Both the position numbers and the translations under genes were made by a program. From an uncultured Austwickia sp. (GTDB taxonomy: Bacteria > Actinomycetota > Actinomycetes > Actinomycetales > Dermatophilaceae), in NCBI GenBank assembly GCA_934678955.1, contig CAKUSI010000003.1:1-43407 (forward strand): a stretch of 43,407 bases of DNA, read 5' to 3'. Shown one piece after another: positions 24,331 through 33,457 of the stretch. The notes under the pieces are model-generated. The model ran no database searches, was not told where the DNA came from, and saw nothing but the letters and a program-made list of their open reading frames with translations. Within the stretch, counting starts at the first letter, position 1, and each line of letters begins with the position of its first letter.

Positions 24331-26289
24331 GTGAACGTGCCGGAGCGCAGCGAGGGCGACGGCGTCGACGACGACCGGTGGGGCGCGGGCGATCCGCAGG
24401 GCGACTCCGAGGGGCCGCTGATCGGGCAGGTCGTGAGCTCGAGCCCGGCGGCACGCCACCGCGCGCGGGAGATCGACGCGGCCCTGGGGGGTACGAAGCT
24501 GTACGAGGGTCCCGCCCGCGACCTGCTGCCGAAGGCGTGGGGCGAGTGCGACGTGATCGTCAGCCACCTGGCGCTCGGCGCGACCACCCGGCTGATCGCC
24601 CCGCTGCTGACCGACAAGCGCACCGACCCCGGGGTCGTCGTGGTCGACGAGGCCGGCCGGTTCGCGGTGCCGCTGGTGGGCGGCCACGCGGGCGGGGCCA
24701 ACGACGTGGCCCGGCGGATCGGCGAGGCGCTCGGGGCCACTCCGGTGCTGACGACCGCCACGGACTCCGTCGGGATCCCGGCGCTGGACACGCTGGGCTG
24801 GGCGTACGAGGGCGACGTGGCCGGGGTGACCCGCGCCGTGCTCGACGGGCGTGACGTGGAGTTGGTGCGGGACTACCGCTGCCCCCTGCCGCCGCTGCCC
24901 CCGACGGTGCGGGAGGTGCCGTCGGCCGAGCTGGACGCGCACGCCGCCGGTGCCGGGCAGCCGGTGCCCGCCCCTGACGGCTGGTCGCCGGCCGGCCGCA
25001 TCGTCGTGACCGACCGCGCCACGGCATCCCATACGGGCTCTTTGCCCACCGCGCCACAGGCCACCTCCCAACCAGGCGCGTCCCATACGGGCTCTTTACC
25101 CACCGCGCCACAGGCCACCTCCCAACCCGGGGCGTCCCATACGGACTCCGTGCCCACGGTCGTCCTGCACCCGCGGTCGCTGGTGGCGGGCATGGGTTGC
25201 AACTCTGGGACGGACACCGAGCAGCTCGAGGAACTGCTGCGCGAGACGCTCGCCGACGCGGGCCTGGCGATCGAGTCGCTGACCGCGATCACCACGATCG
25301 ACCTCAAGGCCGGGGAGCTCGGCCTCGTGCAGCTCGTCGCCCGGCTCGGGGTGCCGCTGGTCGACTTCCCCGCCCACGAGTTGGCCGCGCAGGATGCGCC
25401 CACGCCCTCGCCGGTGGTCGACGGCCACGTCGGCAGCCCGAGCGTCGCGGAGGCCTCCGTCCTTGCCCATGGCGCGGAGCTGATCGTCCCCAAGCGGAAG
25501 TCCCGCGACGCGACGTGCGCGGTCGGGCGGTTGCCCGCCCGCGGGCGGCTCAGCGTGGTCGGACTGGGGCCGGGAGCCCGGGACCTGCTCACGCCTCGCG
25601 CCATGGCGGCGGTGCGTGGGGCGAGGTTTGTGGTGGGTTATGGGCCGTATGTGCGTCAGGTCCGCGACCTCATCCGCCCCGGTGCCGACGTCCTGGCCTC
25701 GACGATGGGCAGCGAGGCGGAGCGGACTTCGGCGGCCATCGCGCGGGCCCGGGAGGGTGACCCGGTGGCGCTGGTGTGCAGCGGGGATCCGGCCGTGTAC
25801 GCGATGGCGAGCCCCGTGTTGGAGCAGGGCACCGAGGGCATCGACGTGGAGATCGTCCCGGGCGTGACCGCGGGTCTCGCGGTCTCGGCGATTCTCGGCG
25901 CCCCGCTCGGGCACGACCACGTACTCATCTCCCTCTCCGACCTGCACACAGACTGGGCCAGCATCGAGCGGCGGCTCGTCGCGGCGGCGGAGGGTGACCT
26001 GGTCACGGTGCTCTATAACCCGCGCAGCCGGACGCGCCGGTGGCAGCTCCCGCGGGCGCTGGAGATCCTCGCCGCGCGCCGGCCGGCCGCGACCCCGGCC
26101 GCGGTCGTCCAGCAGGCGGAGCGGCGCCGGCAGAGCGTGCACCTGATGACGCTGGCCGACTTCGACCCGGAGAAGGTCGACATGAATTCCCTGGTCGTGG
26201 TCGGTTCGAGCACGACCAGGTACGTGAGGACCGGCGGCGGCGAACGCCGCATGGTGACCCCCCGCGACTACACCTGGATGGCGACATGA
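24331..26289 (+). CDS. cobJ: CbiG-CobJ fusion: cobalt-precorrin-5A hydrolase and precorrin-3B C17-methyltransferase
   Basis: 652 residues. About 30-230: CbiG N-terminal/central part (VVVDEAGRFAVPLVGGHAGGAN), which opens the delta-lactone of cobalt-precorrin-5A. About 277-400: CbiG C-terminal domain (VAGMGCNSGTD, ITTIDLKAGELGL). About 403-652: CobJ/CbiH methylase (LSVVGLGPGARDLLTPRA, CSGDPAVYAMA, VEIVPGVTAGLAVSAILGAP, VTVLYNPRSRTR). CbiG and CobJ act around the same ring-contraction stage, so the fusion is logical. A linker of tandem 18-residue repeats sits at 232-276. GTG 24331 is preferred (AGGAGGCCAC in front); ATG 24244 in frame is possible. The stop overlaps cbiX by 4 bp. Confidence 0.92.
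   Translation: MNVPERSEGDGVDDDRWGAGDPQGDSEGPLIGQVVSSSPAARHRAREIDAALGGTKLYEGPARDLLPKAWGECDVIVSHLALGATTRLIAPLLTDKRTDPGVVVVDEAGRFAVPLVGGHAGGANDVARRIGEALGATPVLTTATDSVGIPALDTLGWAYEGDVAGVTRAVLDGRDVELVRDYRCPLPPLPPTVREVPSAELDAHAAGAGQPVPAPDGWSPAGRIVVTDRATASHTGSLPTAPQATSQPGASHTGSLPTAPQATSQPGASHTDSVPTVVLHPRSLVAGMGCNSGTDTEQLEELLRETLADAGLAIESLTAITTIDLKAGELGLVQLVARLGVPLVDFPAHELAAQDAPTPSPVVDGHVGSPSVAEASVLAHGAELIVPKRKSRDATCAVGRLPARGRLSVVGLGPGARDLLTPRAMAAVRGARFVVGYGPYVRQVRDLIRPGADVLASTMGSEAERTSAAIARAREGDPVALVCSGDPAVYAMASPVLEQGTEGIDVEIVPGVTAGLAVSAILGAPLGHDHVLISLSDLHTDWASIERRLVAAAEGDLVTVLYNPRSRTRRWQLPRALEILAARRPAATPAAVVQQAERRRQSVHLMTLADFDPEKVDMNSLVVVGSSTTRYVRTGGGERRMVTPRDYTWMAT
25024..25158 (+). repeat. 54-bp in-frame tandem repeat in the CbiG linker
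   Basis: Units at 25024, 25078 and a shortened one at 25132. Each encodes ASHTGSLPTAPQATSQPG or a close variant (18 residues). Copies differ by a few bases only. Confidence 0.93.
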
Positions 26290-27527
26290 AGCACACACCG
26301 CTGCTGATCGCGGCCCACGGCACGCGCGACCCCGAGGGCGTCCAGGCCTGCGAGGCCCTGGTGGCGCGCGTCCGGGGGATGCTGCCGGATACGCAGGTGG
26401 AGGTGGGGTACGTCGAGCTCACCCAGCCGCCCATCGACGAGGCGCTGCGGGGAATCCTTGCGGCGCAGCGAGATCGCGGCGAGGAGGTGCCCCACGCCGC
26501 CGTCGTCCCCCTGATGCTCAACACGGGCGGCCACGTCCGCGCGGACATTCCCGAGTCCGTGGCGGAGGCCGAGCGGGACACGCCGGGAGCGCAGGTGACG
26601 TACGGGCGTCCGCTCGGTGAGGATCCGCGGCTGCTGGCCGCCGTCGACCAGAGGATCGCGACGGCGATCGCGTCGCTGCCGGGCGACGTGGACCCGCGGG
26701 ACGTGACCGTGGTGCTGCTCGGGCGGGGAGCGGCGGTGGCCGACGCGAACGCGGACCACGCGCGGATGGCCCGGATGATGTATGAGCGGGGACGGTACGC
26801 GCAGGTGCTGCCCGCCTACATCCAGGTGGCCCGGCCGGGGCTCCCGGAGGCGCTCGGCCAGGCCGCGGCGCTGGGCGCGAGCGCGATCGTGGTGGCACCG
26901 TATTTCCTGCTGCCCGGCATGCTGCGCACCTGGTGCCGGGAGCAGCTCGGCGGGTGGACCGAGCGGAACCCGGCCGTGCCGGTGGCGCTGGCCGAGGTGA
27001 TTGGGGACTGCGACGAGCTCGCGGCTGTGGTGGTCGAGCGCTATCGGGAGGCGGCGGCCGACCCGGTGCCCGATGCCGGCTCGCCGACCTACATGGCGGG
27101 TCTGCGCCTCGAAGGCCGTGAGGTTTTGGTGGTGGGCGCGGGGCACGTCGCGGACCGCCGGGTGCCTCGGCTCGTGGAGTCGGGGGCCCGGATCCGGCTG
27201 ATCTCTCCGACGCTGTCGATCAAGCTGCGGCGCTATGTGCGCGAGGGCCTGGTCTCCTGGGAGCAGCGGGGCTTCGCGGCCGGTGACGTGGGGGCGGCGT
27301 GGTACGTGCTGGCCTGCACGAACGACCCGGCCGTGAACGAGGCAGTGGCCGCCGAGGCGGAGGCGGCACACACGTTCTGCGTCCGGGCGGACGCCGCGCG
27401 GCGGGGCAGTGCCTGGACCCCGGCGACCGAGAGTTCGGCGGGTCTGACGGTGGCGGTACTCGGTCGGCGCGACCCCCGGCGGTCGGTCTCCGTCCGGGAC
27501 GCCCTGCTGCGGGTGCTGCACGGCTGA
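26286..27527 (+). CDS. cbiX: CbiX-precorrin-2 dehydrogenase fusion (sirohydrochlorin cobaltochelatase)
   Basis: 413 residues. 1-250: CbiX long form, inserting cobalt into sirohydrochlorin; metal-site His 11 in LLIAAHGTRD and His 83 in LNTGGHVRADIP, with a second repeated half (VVLLGRGAAVADANAD). About 270-413: NAD-binding precorrin-2 dehydrogenase like the N-terminus of CysG (LEGREVLVVGAGHVADRRV, YVLACTNDPAVNEAV). One protein thus makes sirohydrochlorin and loads it with cobalt, placing the pathway in the early-cobalt branch. ATG overlaps the preceding stop (ATGA). The last 35 bp including the stop are duplicated just downstream. Confidence 0.92.
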   Translation: MKHTPLLIAAHGTRDPEGVQACEALVARVRGMLPDTQVEVGYVELTQPPIDEALRGILAAQRDRGEEVPHAAVVPLMLNTGGHVRADIPESVAEAERDTPGAQVTYGRPLGEDPRLLAAVDQRIATAIASLPGDVDPRDVTVVLLGRGAAVADANADHARMARMMYERGRYAQVLPAYIQVARPGLPEALGQAAALGASAIVVAPYFLLPGMLRTWCREQLGGWTERNPAVPVALAEVIGDCDELAAVVVERYREAAADPVPDAGSPTYMAGLRLEGREVLVVGAGHVADRRVPRLVESGARIRLISPTLSIKLRRYVREGLVSWEQRGFAAGDVGAAWYVLACTNDPAVNEAVAAEAEAAHTFCVRADAARRGSAWTPATESSAGLTVAVLGRRDPRRSVSVRDALLRVLHG

Positions 27528-27583
27528 GCCGGGTCTGCCGCGGCGGTGCGGGACGCCCTGCTGCGGGTGCTGCACGGCTGAGC
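27495..27583. repeat. 35-bp duplication of the cbiX 3' end
   Basis: The last 11 codons and stop (starting cgggacgccctgctgcgg) at 27495-27529 recur at 27549-27583, 54 bp downstream, with identical sequence. Confidence 0.93.
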
Positions 27584-27708
27584 ACGAGCGTGACCGTGGA
27601 GGTCTGAGGCGCGGGATGCCCGGTGGCGGGCGTTCTAGGCCTGGGAGAGGGCCGGTTTCGCTGGTGGCGCGACTGGTCTGTCTCGCCCACCGGACTGGAT
27701 GGTGTGAC

Positions 27709-27822
27709 GTGTTCCGAGCGACCTGCTTCACTGCTCAATCGGGCCTGTCGTGATGACAAATATGCTGGCCAAGAGGTTTCGCGAAATCCTTGATTCGGCA
27801 TGAAGTAGGTCGCTCGGAACAC
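27709..27822. mobile_element. 114-bp inverted-repeat element, copy 2 (MITE-like)
   Basis: The ends are inverted copies of a 22-bp arm (GTGTTCCGAGCGACCT then [A/G]CTTCA); 21 of 22 positions match. Same length class, same arm and the same ATGACAAA at offset 45 as 5394-5506; the rest of the interior differs. It lies between convergent cbiX and cbiD. A single arm-like GTTCCGGACGACCTG occurs at 27901. Confidence 0.75.
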
Positions 27823-28083
27823 GAGCGGGCGGTTGGTCCCTCGAGGCGTCCGAGGGGTGAGACCCCGTTGGACCCACGGGCGCGAATCCCGCCCATGAGA
27901 GTTCCGGACGACCTGTGAGCGCCTGCCGGGGCTCGCTTCTTCGGTGATGGCGCGGTTGTCGGGTGGGGGCTCGTGATGGTCGGTCTCGACGCTGCTGTAG
28001 CAGCGTCTGCGCCGAGGTGCGCGAGTCCGGGTCGGGGAAGGGGGTCCCGGCCGAGCTGCGTGTGTCCCGATCGGGGAAGTGCT
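27823..28083. other. Non-coding spacer between the element and cbiD
   Basis: About 260 bp with small hairpins (CCTCG/CGAGG near 27839-27856, GGGG/CCCC near 27854-27866) and a repeated tcggggaag word at 28036 and 28071. A tRNA T-arm-like string at about 27879-27892 lacks the rest of a tRNA. No gene supported. Confidence 0.5.
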
Positions 28084-29502
28084 TCAGAGCGCGTGGGCCT
28101 GGGCCTGGCCGACCGGGTTTCCTGCACGGTCCAGGCAGAGCACGTCGACGGCGACCGGCGCTCCACCCAGCACGCGGAGAGCCTCGTCTCTGGCGGCAGT
28201 GGCGATCAGATCGCCGAGCGGCACGCCCGCGGCGTGGGCGACCTGCACCGCGCCGAGTGCGGTCGTACTGGCCAGAACCCCGCTGGCCAGGGTCTCGCTG
28301 CCCCCCGCCTCCCGCACCAGCGAGGCGAGGAAGCCCGTGTCCACGCTGCTCCGGCCGGAATGCAGATCGAGGTGCCCGTCGGCCAGCTTGGACAGCTTCG
28401 CCACCCCGCCACACAGGGTGAGCCGGCGGACGGGGTGATCCCGCAGGTACTTCAGCACCGCTCCCACGAAATCGCCCATGTCGATCAAGGCGAGATCCGG
28501 CAGGCCGAAGCGCTCCCTGGCGACCCGCTCGCTCGTCGACCCCGTGCAGGCCGCCACGTGGTCGCACCCGGCGGCCACGGCGACGTCGATGCCGCGGTGG
28601 ATGCTGTCGATCCAGGCGGAGCAGGAGTAGGGGACGACGATCCCCGTGGTCCCGAGCACGGATAGCCCGCCGATGATCCCGAGGCGGGGGTTGAGCGTGT
28701 GGCGTGCCATCTCCTCGCCCCGGTCGATGGACACCTCGATGTCCAGGTCAAGCCCGGAGGCCAGCGATCCCGCGTCCCAGGGCGCCTCGGGCACCCCGTA
28801 CCTGGGAGCGCGCGCGGTCGGCGGGTCGGTGACCAGGTCTTGGAGCGCAAGGCCCGCGTCCAGGATGTAACCCCGCGCGACCGCGGCCAGGTTGTCGGCG
28901 ATCATGCGACGCGGCATGGGGTTGATCGCCGCCTCTCCGACGGACAGGGGCAGGCCCGGAAGCGTCACGACGCCAACGCCGGGCCCCGCCCGGAACGTCA
29001 TGCCTGCCCCGGCAGCACCCGCGCTCACCCGCACCCGCACCACCGCGCCGTGGGTGACGTCGGGGTCGTCGCCCGCGTCCTTCGTGACCGCGGCCGAGGC
29101 CCAACCGTCGCCGTCGTCCGCGCTCGTCAGCGCGAACGAGGGGCGCCTACCACCCGGGAGCTGCACGGTCACCGGGTCGGGGTGCACGCCGGTCAGGAGC
29201 GCGACGTATGCCGCCCGCGCGGCCGCCGTCGCGCAGGCGCCGGTCGTCCACCCGGGGCGCAGGCCCGACGTGGCCAGCTGCCCCGCCCGGCCGCCGGGGG
29301 CCGGGCCGTGGCCGAACGGCTCGTCGCCGGTTGGAGCCTCGTGGTCGAACGGTATGTCTCCGGGGGTGAGCCCGTGACAGAAGGGTTCGTCGCCCACGGG
29401 TTCGTCGCCGAAGGAACCGCGGGATGAATCCGCGGCTGAGCCGCCAGGCTCGCCGGACAGCGGGCCCTTCCGCGCCTCGCGGTTGTCGCGTCGATCACCC
29501 AT
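28084..29502 (-). CDS. cbiD: Cobalt-precorrin-5B C1-methyltransferase
   Basis: Methylates C1 in the early-cobalt pathway, diagnostic of that branch. 472 residues; CbiD usually has about 350-380. The family part starts near residue 80 with LRPGWTTGACATAAARAAY. INPMPRRMI, GGLSVLGTTGIVVPYSCSAW and LCGGVAKLSKLADGHLDLHS are conserved blocks. The extra N-terminal 80 residues are acidic and repetitive (GDEPFCHG, FDHEAPTGDEPFGHG) and probably disordered. The start ATG 29502 is the most upstream; an internal start near the domain is possible. It lies 64 bp downstream of cobH on the same strand. Confidence 0.92.
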   Translation of the reverse strand: MGDRRDNREARKGPLSGEPGGSAADSSRGSFGDEPVGDEPFCHGLTPGDIPFDHEAPTGDEPFGHGPAPGGRAGQLATSGLRPGWTTGACATAAARAAYVALLTGVHPDPVTVQLPGGRRPSFALTSADDGDGWASAAVTKDAGDDPDVTHGAVVRVRVSAGAAGAGMTFRAGPGVGVVTLPGLPLSVGEAAINPMPRRMIADNLAAVARGYILDAGLALQDLVTDPPTARAPRYGVPEAPWDAGSLASGLDLDIEVSIDRGEEMARHTLNPRLGIIGGLSVLGTTGIVVPYSCSAWIDSIHRGIDVAVAAGCDHVAACTGSTSERVARERFGLPDLALIDMGDFVGAVLKYLRDHPVRRLTLCGGVAKLSKLADGHLDLHSGRSSVDTGFLASLVREAGGSETLASGVLASTTALGAVQVAHAAGVPLGDLIATAARDEALRVLGGAPVAVDVLCLDRAGNPVGQAQAHAL

Positions 29503-29512
29503 GTCGACCTCG

Positions 29513-29588
29513 CACAGAGGGATGGGGGTTCACAGAGGATGGGGGTTACTCGTCGTCGGGCGCAGGCTACTCGTCGTCGGACGCCGCG
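29513..29588. repeat. Two adjacent tandem duplications at the cobH 3' end
   Basis: cacagaggatgggggtt (17-18 bp) occurs at 29513 and 29531; actcgtcgtcgg with following sequence (21 bp) at 29548 and 29569. The second pair includes the last codons and stop of cobH. Confidence 0.85.
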
Positions 29589-30205
29589 GCGTTCACCGCT
29601 GCCGCCGTGATCGCGCTGCCGCCGCGCCGGCCGCGCACCACCAGGTAGTCCAGCCCCATCCCGCTCGTGACCAGCTCCTGCTTGGACTCGGCGGCGCCGA
29701 CGAAGCCCACCGGGATCCCGAAGACGGCCGCCGGTCGCGCGGCCACGATCTGCAGCAGCTCCAGCAGCTTGAACAGGGCGGTCGGCGCGTTGCCGATCGC
29801 GATCACCGCGTTGTTGATCAGCCCCCGCGACGCCCACATCTCGACCGCGGCGGCGGTCTTCGTCGTGCCGCGCCGCACGGCCTGTTCCTCGATGTCCGGC
29901 TCGTCGAGCAGGCATACGACGCGGTTGTCCTTCGGGAGGCGCGAGCGGATGATCCCCGCCGCCACCATCCGCGAGTCGCACACCACGGGGGCGCCCGCGT
30001 TGAGTGCGGCCCGCGCCTTGGCCACCACCTGGGGGCTGTGCCGCACGTCGTCGGCGATCGAGGGGTCGCCAGCGGCGTGGCACATCCGGACCACCACCCG
30101 TTCGACGTCGGCGGGGAAGCGGGACAGGTCCGCCTCTTCGCGGATGATCCGGAAGGACTCCGCGTAGATCTCCTTGCCGTCCTTGCGGTAGTCGAAGCCG
30201 CTCAT
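29567..30205 (-). CDS. cobH: Precorrin-8X methylmutase
   Basis: Moves the C11 methyl to C12, giving (cobalt-)hydrogenobyrinate (CobH/CbiC). 212 residues, normal length. The catalytic His lies in [13 protein letters not shown], and [11 protein letters not shown] and [13 protein letters not shown] are family blocks. ATG 30205 with GAGGGAGAG upstream; the open frame runs further but without homology. First gene of the short cobH-cbiD minus-strand unit, divergent from the riboswitch-controlled cbiM operon. Confidence 0.95.
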   Translation of the reverse strand: MSGFDYRKDGKEIYAESFRIIREEADLSRFPADVERVVVRMCHAAGDPSIADDVRHSPQVVAKARAALNAGAPVVCDSRMVAAGIIRSRLPKDNRVVCLLDEPDIEEQAVRRGTTKTAAAVEMWASRGLINNAVIAIGNAPTALFKLLELLQIVAARPAAVFGIPVGFVGAAESKQELVTSGMGLDYLVVRGRRGGSAITAAAVNAAASDDE

Positions 30206-30261
30206 TATGTCGCTCTCCCTCGCCGGTCCTGGGCGCTCGTCCGGCGCCCGGCCCACCGTAA

Positions 30262-30390
30262 CCCGGAGTGTGTGAGGATGGGCACACCCTTCCGCGCGCG
30301 CACGAGGAAGCCGGGCACCGCCGGCACGGTCGCGCCACTGTGGACCCGCGTCGTTGCACGTCGCGGGGGAGTCAGAGACTCGACGCGCGC
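30262..30390 (+). promoter_or_regulatory. Cobalamin riboswitch upstream of cbiM
   Basis: The adenosylcobalamin-aptamer core is readable: GAGGAAGCCGGG (30304-30315), then CCGGC, and the B12 box GTCGCGCCACTGTG (30329-30342), followed by GAGTCAGA at 30370. A 5' helix pair is formed by GTGTGAGG...ACACCC. Downstream, CTCGATCGAG and ATCTCGAG (30398-30422) border the GAGGAGGAGG ribosome site of cbiM, so translation control by sequestration is likely. High cobalamin would turn off cobalt uptake. Exact ends are approximate. Confidence 0.88.
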
Positions 30391-30435
30391 GGATCCGCTC
30401 GATCGAGACGCGACATCTCGAGGAGGAGGCGACCC

Positions 30436-31140
30436 ATGCACATCGCCGAGGGCTTCCTGCCCCCCGTTCACTGCGCCGCCTGGTTCGCGGCATCGGCCCC
30501 ATTCGTCGTCCACGGTGCTCGCGCCGTCGTCCGAGAGTCGCGAGCGTCCAGCGAGAACCGCCTGTTGCTCGCTGCCGCAGGGGCGTTCACGTTGGTCCTG
30601 TCCGCGATCAAGCTGCCGTCGGTCACCGGTAGCTCGTCGCACCCGACGGGTACGGGGCTCGGGGCGGTGCTCTTCAGACCGCCGGTGATGGCCTTCCTGG
30701 GAACCGTCGTACTGCTCTTCCAGGCGGTGCTGCTGGCCCACGGCGGGCTCACCACGCTGGGGGCCAACGTCTTCGCGATGGCGGTGGCGGGGCCCTGGTG
30801 CGCGTATGCGTGCTTCGTCCTCGCCCGTCGCGTCGGTGCTTCGCCTGCGGTCGGCGTGTTCCTCGCGATGGCGATGGCGAACGTGGCCACGTATGTGGTG
30901 ACCTCCCTCCAACTCGCGCTCGCCTACCCCGATCCCTCCAGCGGCTTCGTCGGGGCGGCGCAGAAGTTCCTCGGCATCTTCGCGATCACGCAGATCCCGC
31001 TGGCCGTCGTGGAGGGGCTGCTGGGCGTGGTCGTGTTCCGATTCCTGACCACGGTGGCGGCTCCGGAGCTCGCCCGCCTGGGCGTCCTTCATGGCCGTCG
31101 GGCCGGTGCCGCGGCCCCCGCGGAGGCGCGCCGTGGCTGA
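30436..31140 (+). CDS. cbiM: Cobalt ECF transporter S component CbiM
   Basis: Substrate-binding membrane component of the CbiMNQO cobalt importer. 234 residues, about seven membrane segments. The mature-start motif [10 protein letters not shown] supplies the N-terminal amine and His 2 for metal binding (MHIMEGFLP in most relatives); a further His in [16 protein letters not shown] 30436 follows GAGGAGGAGG. Regulated by the cobalamin riboswitch. Overlaps cbiN by 8 bp. Confidence 0.95.
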   Translation: MHIAEGFLPPVHCAAWFAASAPFVVHGARAVVRESRASSENRLLLAAAGAFTLVLSAIKLPSVTGSSSHPTGTGLGAVLFRPPVMAFLGTVVLLFQAVLLAHGGLTTLGANVFAMAVAGPWCAYACFVLARRVGASPAVGVFLAMAMANVATYVVTSLQLALAYPDPSSGFVGAAQKFLGIFAITQIPLAVVEGLLGVVVFRFLTTVAAPELARLGVLHGRRAGAAAPAEARRG

Positions 31141-31489
31141 GGCGCCGACGCACGATGGGGTGGGTGGCCCGGGCGCGCACGTCGGCCGGACGCGATCGCG
31201 CGGCGGTGGCTGGCTCACCGTCGTCTTGCTGTTGGGAGTGGCGCTGATCATCGGGGCCTCGCTCGTCCTGGGCGCGAGGTTCGGTCAGGGCGAGGAGGGG
31301 TTCGCCGGGACGGACGCCGCCGTCACCGGGATGCTGGAGGAGCAGGGCGCCGAACCGTGGTTCCGTCCCTTGCTCTCCCCGGGGGGCGGCGAGGTCGAGT
31401 CGGGCCTGTTCGCGCTGCAGGCGGCGCTCGGGGCCGGTCTGTTGGGGTATGCGCTCGGGCGGCTCCACGAACGTCGGCGCCATGCCTGA
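31133..31489 (+). CDS. cbiN: Cobalt ECF transporter auxiliary component CbiN
   Basis: 118 residues with two membrane helices (about 30-49, [20 protein letters not shown], and about 90-110, [17 protein letters not shown]) and an extracytoplasmic loop with the family block [13 protein letters not shown]. CbiN stimulates cobalt loading of CbiM. GTG 31133 lies within the end of cbiM. A Gly/Arg-rich head of 28 residues precedes helix 1. Followed by a short tandem repeat before cbiQ. Confidence 0.9.
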   Translation: MAEAPTHDGVGGPGAHVGRTRSRGGGWLTVVLLLGVALIIGASLVLGARFGQGEEGFAGTDAAVTGMLEEQGAEPWFRPLLSPGGGEVESGLFALQAALGAGLLGYALGRLHERRRHA

Positions 31490-31544
31490 ACCGCCGACCC
31501 CTCGTCCTGGGCCGCGGACCCCTCGCCCTGGGCTGTCGACCCGT

Positions 31545-31598
31545 CCTGAGCCGTCGAACTGCCCTGAGCCGTCGAACTGCCCTGAGCCGACCAACTGC
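31545..31598. repeat. 18-bp tandem repeat, 3 clear copies
   Basis: cctgagccgtcgaactgc at 31545, 31563 and (two changes) 31581; degenerate relatives precede it from about 31505. It fills the 144-bp cbiN-cbiQ spacer. Confidence 0.9.
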
Positions 31599-31633
31599 CC
31601 GGTGTCGCCGACGCTCCCGGGCGGCCCCCGGCC

Positions 31634-32470
31634 ATGCACCTGACCGCGCTGGACGACGCGGCCTGGGCGAGCCCGTGGCGGCACCGCGCCGTCGTCGACA
31701 AGACGATCCTGAGCCTCGGCCTTGTGCTCACGGCGCTGCTGGCCGCGCCGCTGCCGGGCGGCATCCTGGTCGCCGCCGTGTCCGTGGCGGTGCTGCTGGG
31801 TCCGGCGCGACTCCCGCCCCGGCTGCTGCTCGGCGCGGTGGCCGCGCCTGCCGCCTTCATCCTCATCGGGGCGGCGTCCGTGGTCCTCGCCGTCGGCGAG
31901 CCCGTGGCCGACGCGTGGTGGTCGGTGGGGGCGGTGTCGCTCGGGCCGTCGTCGGTGGCGCGCGGCGGCGCGGTCCTGGTGCACGCTCTGGCAGGGACGC
32001 TCGCGGTGTTCGTCCTGGCCACGACCACGCCCATGGTCGACGTGGTCACCTCGGCGCGTACGCTGCGCGTCCCCAACGCCTGCCTCGAGGTCGCCGCGCT
32101 CATCTACCGCCTGCTGTTCGTGCTGCTCGACACCGTGCACCGGGTTCGGGAGGCGCAGACGGCGCGCCTCGGGGATGCCCCGGCCAGGCGTCCGGAGCTG
32201 GGCGTGCGAGGCCGGTCGCTGCTGCGGCGGATCGACACCGCGGGCTCGGCCGCGGGGACGGTGCTGGTCCGCTCGTGGTCGCGCGCGGATCGCCTGACCG
32301 GTGGGTTGGCGGGCCGCGGGTACGACGAGGCGCTGGTCACCCTGCCCGTGGCGCGGCCCCGGTCCCTCCGGTTCGAGGCCGCGTCGATCGCCGTCATCGC
32401 CGCCCTCTGGGCCGTCGACGTCTGGGTCACCCAGGTGGCCGGCGTGCCCGCGACGAGGCCGCTGTGGTGA
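31634..32470 (+). CDS. cbiQ: Cobalt ECF transporter T component CbiQ
   Basis: Energy-coupling transmembrane subunit. 278 residues with four to five hydrophobic segments (about 25-45, 52-85, 112-138, 255-275). Cytoplasmic coupling helices carry the Ala-Arg-Gly pattern typical of EcfT proteins ([16 protein letters not shown] near 215-230). ATG 31634 begins [11 protein letters not shown]. The stop overlaps the cbiO start (GTGA). Confidence 0.92.
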   Translation: MHLTALDDAAWASPWRHRAVVDKTILSLGLVLTALLAAPLPGGILVAAVSVAVLLGPARLPPRLLLGAVAAPAAFILIGAASVVLAVGEPVADAWWSVGAVSLGPSSVARGGAVLVHALAGTLAVFVLATTTPMVDVVTSARTLRVPNACLEVAALIYRLLFVLLDTVHRVREAQTARLGDAPARRPELGVRGRSLLRRIDTAGSAAGTVLVRSWSRADRLTGGLAGRGYDEALVTLPVARPRSLRFEAASIAVIAALWAVDVWVTQVAGVPATRPLW

Positions 32471-33399
32471 CCGGCGCGCCGCGGCGCCCGGACGCCTTCG
32501 CCGTCGGCGGCGTCGCACGGCCGTCGGAGGCGGCAGACGGCCTGGTGCGGGCGGCGTCGGTCCTCGCGGCGGAGGGCGTGCTGGCCGGGTACCCCGGCAG
32601 ACCGCCCATCCTCCGCGACGCGAGCCTGACCCTGCGCCGAGGCCGGCGGACGGTGCTGCTGGGCGCGAACGGCTCCGGCAAGACCACGCTCCTGCGCTGC
32701 CTGTCGGGCGCGCATCGACCGGACGGGGGGCGGATCTCGTACGAAGGTTCCTCGGTGACGTACGACCGCGACGGCTTGCGCGCCCACCGCAGCCACGTCC
32801 AGCTCGTGCTCCAGGACCCGGACGACCAGCTCTTCTCGGCGGACGTCGCGCAGGACGTCTCGTTCGGACCGATGAACCTCGGCCTGCCCGTCGACGAGGT
32901 ACGCGAGCGGGTGGCGGAGGCACTAGAGCTGCTCGGCGCAACCCATCTGGCGGAGCGCGCGACCCACCATCTCTCGTACGGCGAGCGCAAGCGCGTCGCC
33001 GCGGCCGGGGCCGTCGCGATGCGCCCGGCGGTGCTGCTTCTCGACGAACCGACCGCCGGGCTCGACCCGAGCGGTACTGCGTCGATGCTGGCTGCCTTGG
33101 ATCGGTGCGAGGCGCACGGCACGACGGTGGCCCTGTCGACGCACGACGTCGACCTGGCACTGGCCTGGGGGCACGACGCCGCGCTCGTGGTCGACGGGGC
33201 CGTCGTCGCGGGGCCGGTCGAGGAACTGCTCGACGACGGTCCGCTGCTTGCCCGGGCCCACCTGTGTCGGCCGTGGCCGCTGGAAGTGGCCAGGCGACTG
33301 CGACTCTCTGGACGGCCGAGGAACCTGGAGGCGCTCGTGACGCTGCTGGGGCGTGACGAGGCGTGCCGGAACGGAATCACGCGGGGTGGGACGGGATGA
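32467..33399 (+). CDS. cbiO: Cobalt ECF transporter ATPase CbiO
   Basis: 310 residues, energy source of the cobalt importer. Walker [11 protein letters not shown]-loop [15 protein letters not shown], signature LSYGERKRV, Walker [14 protein letters not shown] and switch His in [12 protein letters not shown] 32467 overlaps cbiQ by 4 bp; GTG 32464 is equally possible. About 40 residues precede the ABC domain. Convergent with cbiT, 58 bp apart. Confidence 0.95.
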   Translation: MTGAPRRPDAFAVGGVARPSEAADGLVRAASVLAAEGVLAGYPGRPPILRDASLTLRRGRRTVLLGANGSGKTTLLRCLSGAHRPDGGRISYEGSSVTYDRDGLRAHRSHVQLVLQDPDDQLFSADVAQDVSFGPMNLGLPVDEVRERVAEALELLGATHLAERATHHLSYGERKRVAAAGAVAMRPAVLLLDEPTAGLDPSGTASMLAALDRCEAHGTTVALSTHDVDLALAWGHDAALVVDGAVVAGPVEELLDDGPLLARAHLCRPWPLEVARRLRLSGRPRNLEALVTLLGRDEACRNGITRGGTG

Positions 33400-33457
33400 G
33401 AGAAGTACGAGACGAGGCGGCCAGGCGCGCCGCGGCTGCCCTACAGCGCCTGGGGCG

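Noticed and set aside
27839..27905. tRNA gene or fragment (T-arm-like GGGCGCGAATCCC)
   Set aside because: No acceptor stem, anticodon stem or D-arm can be formed around it.
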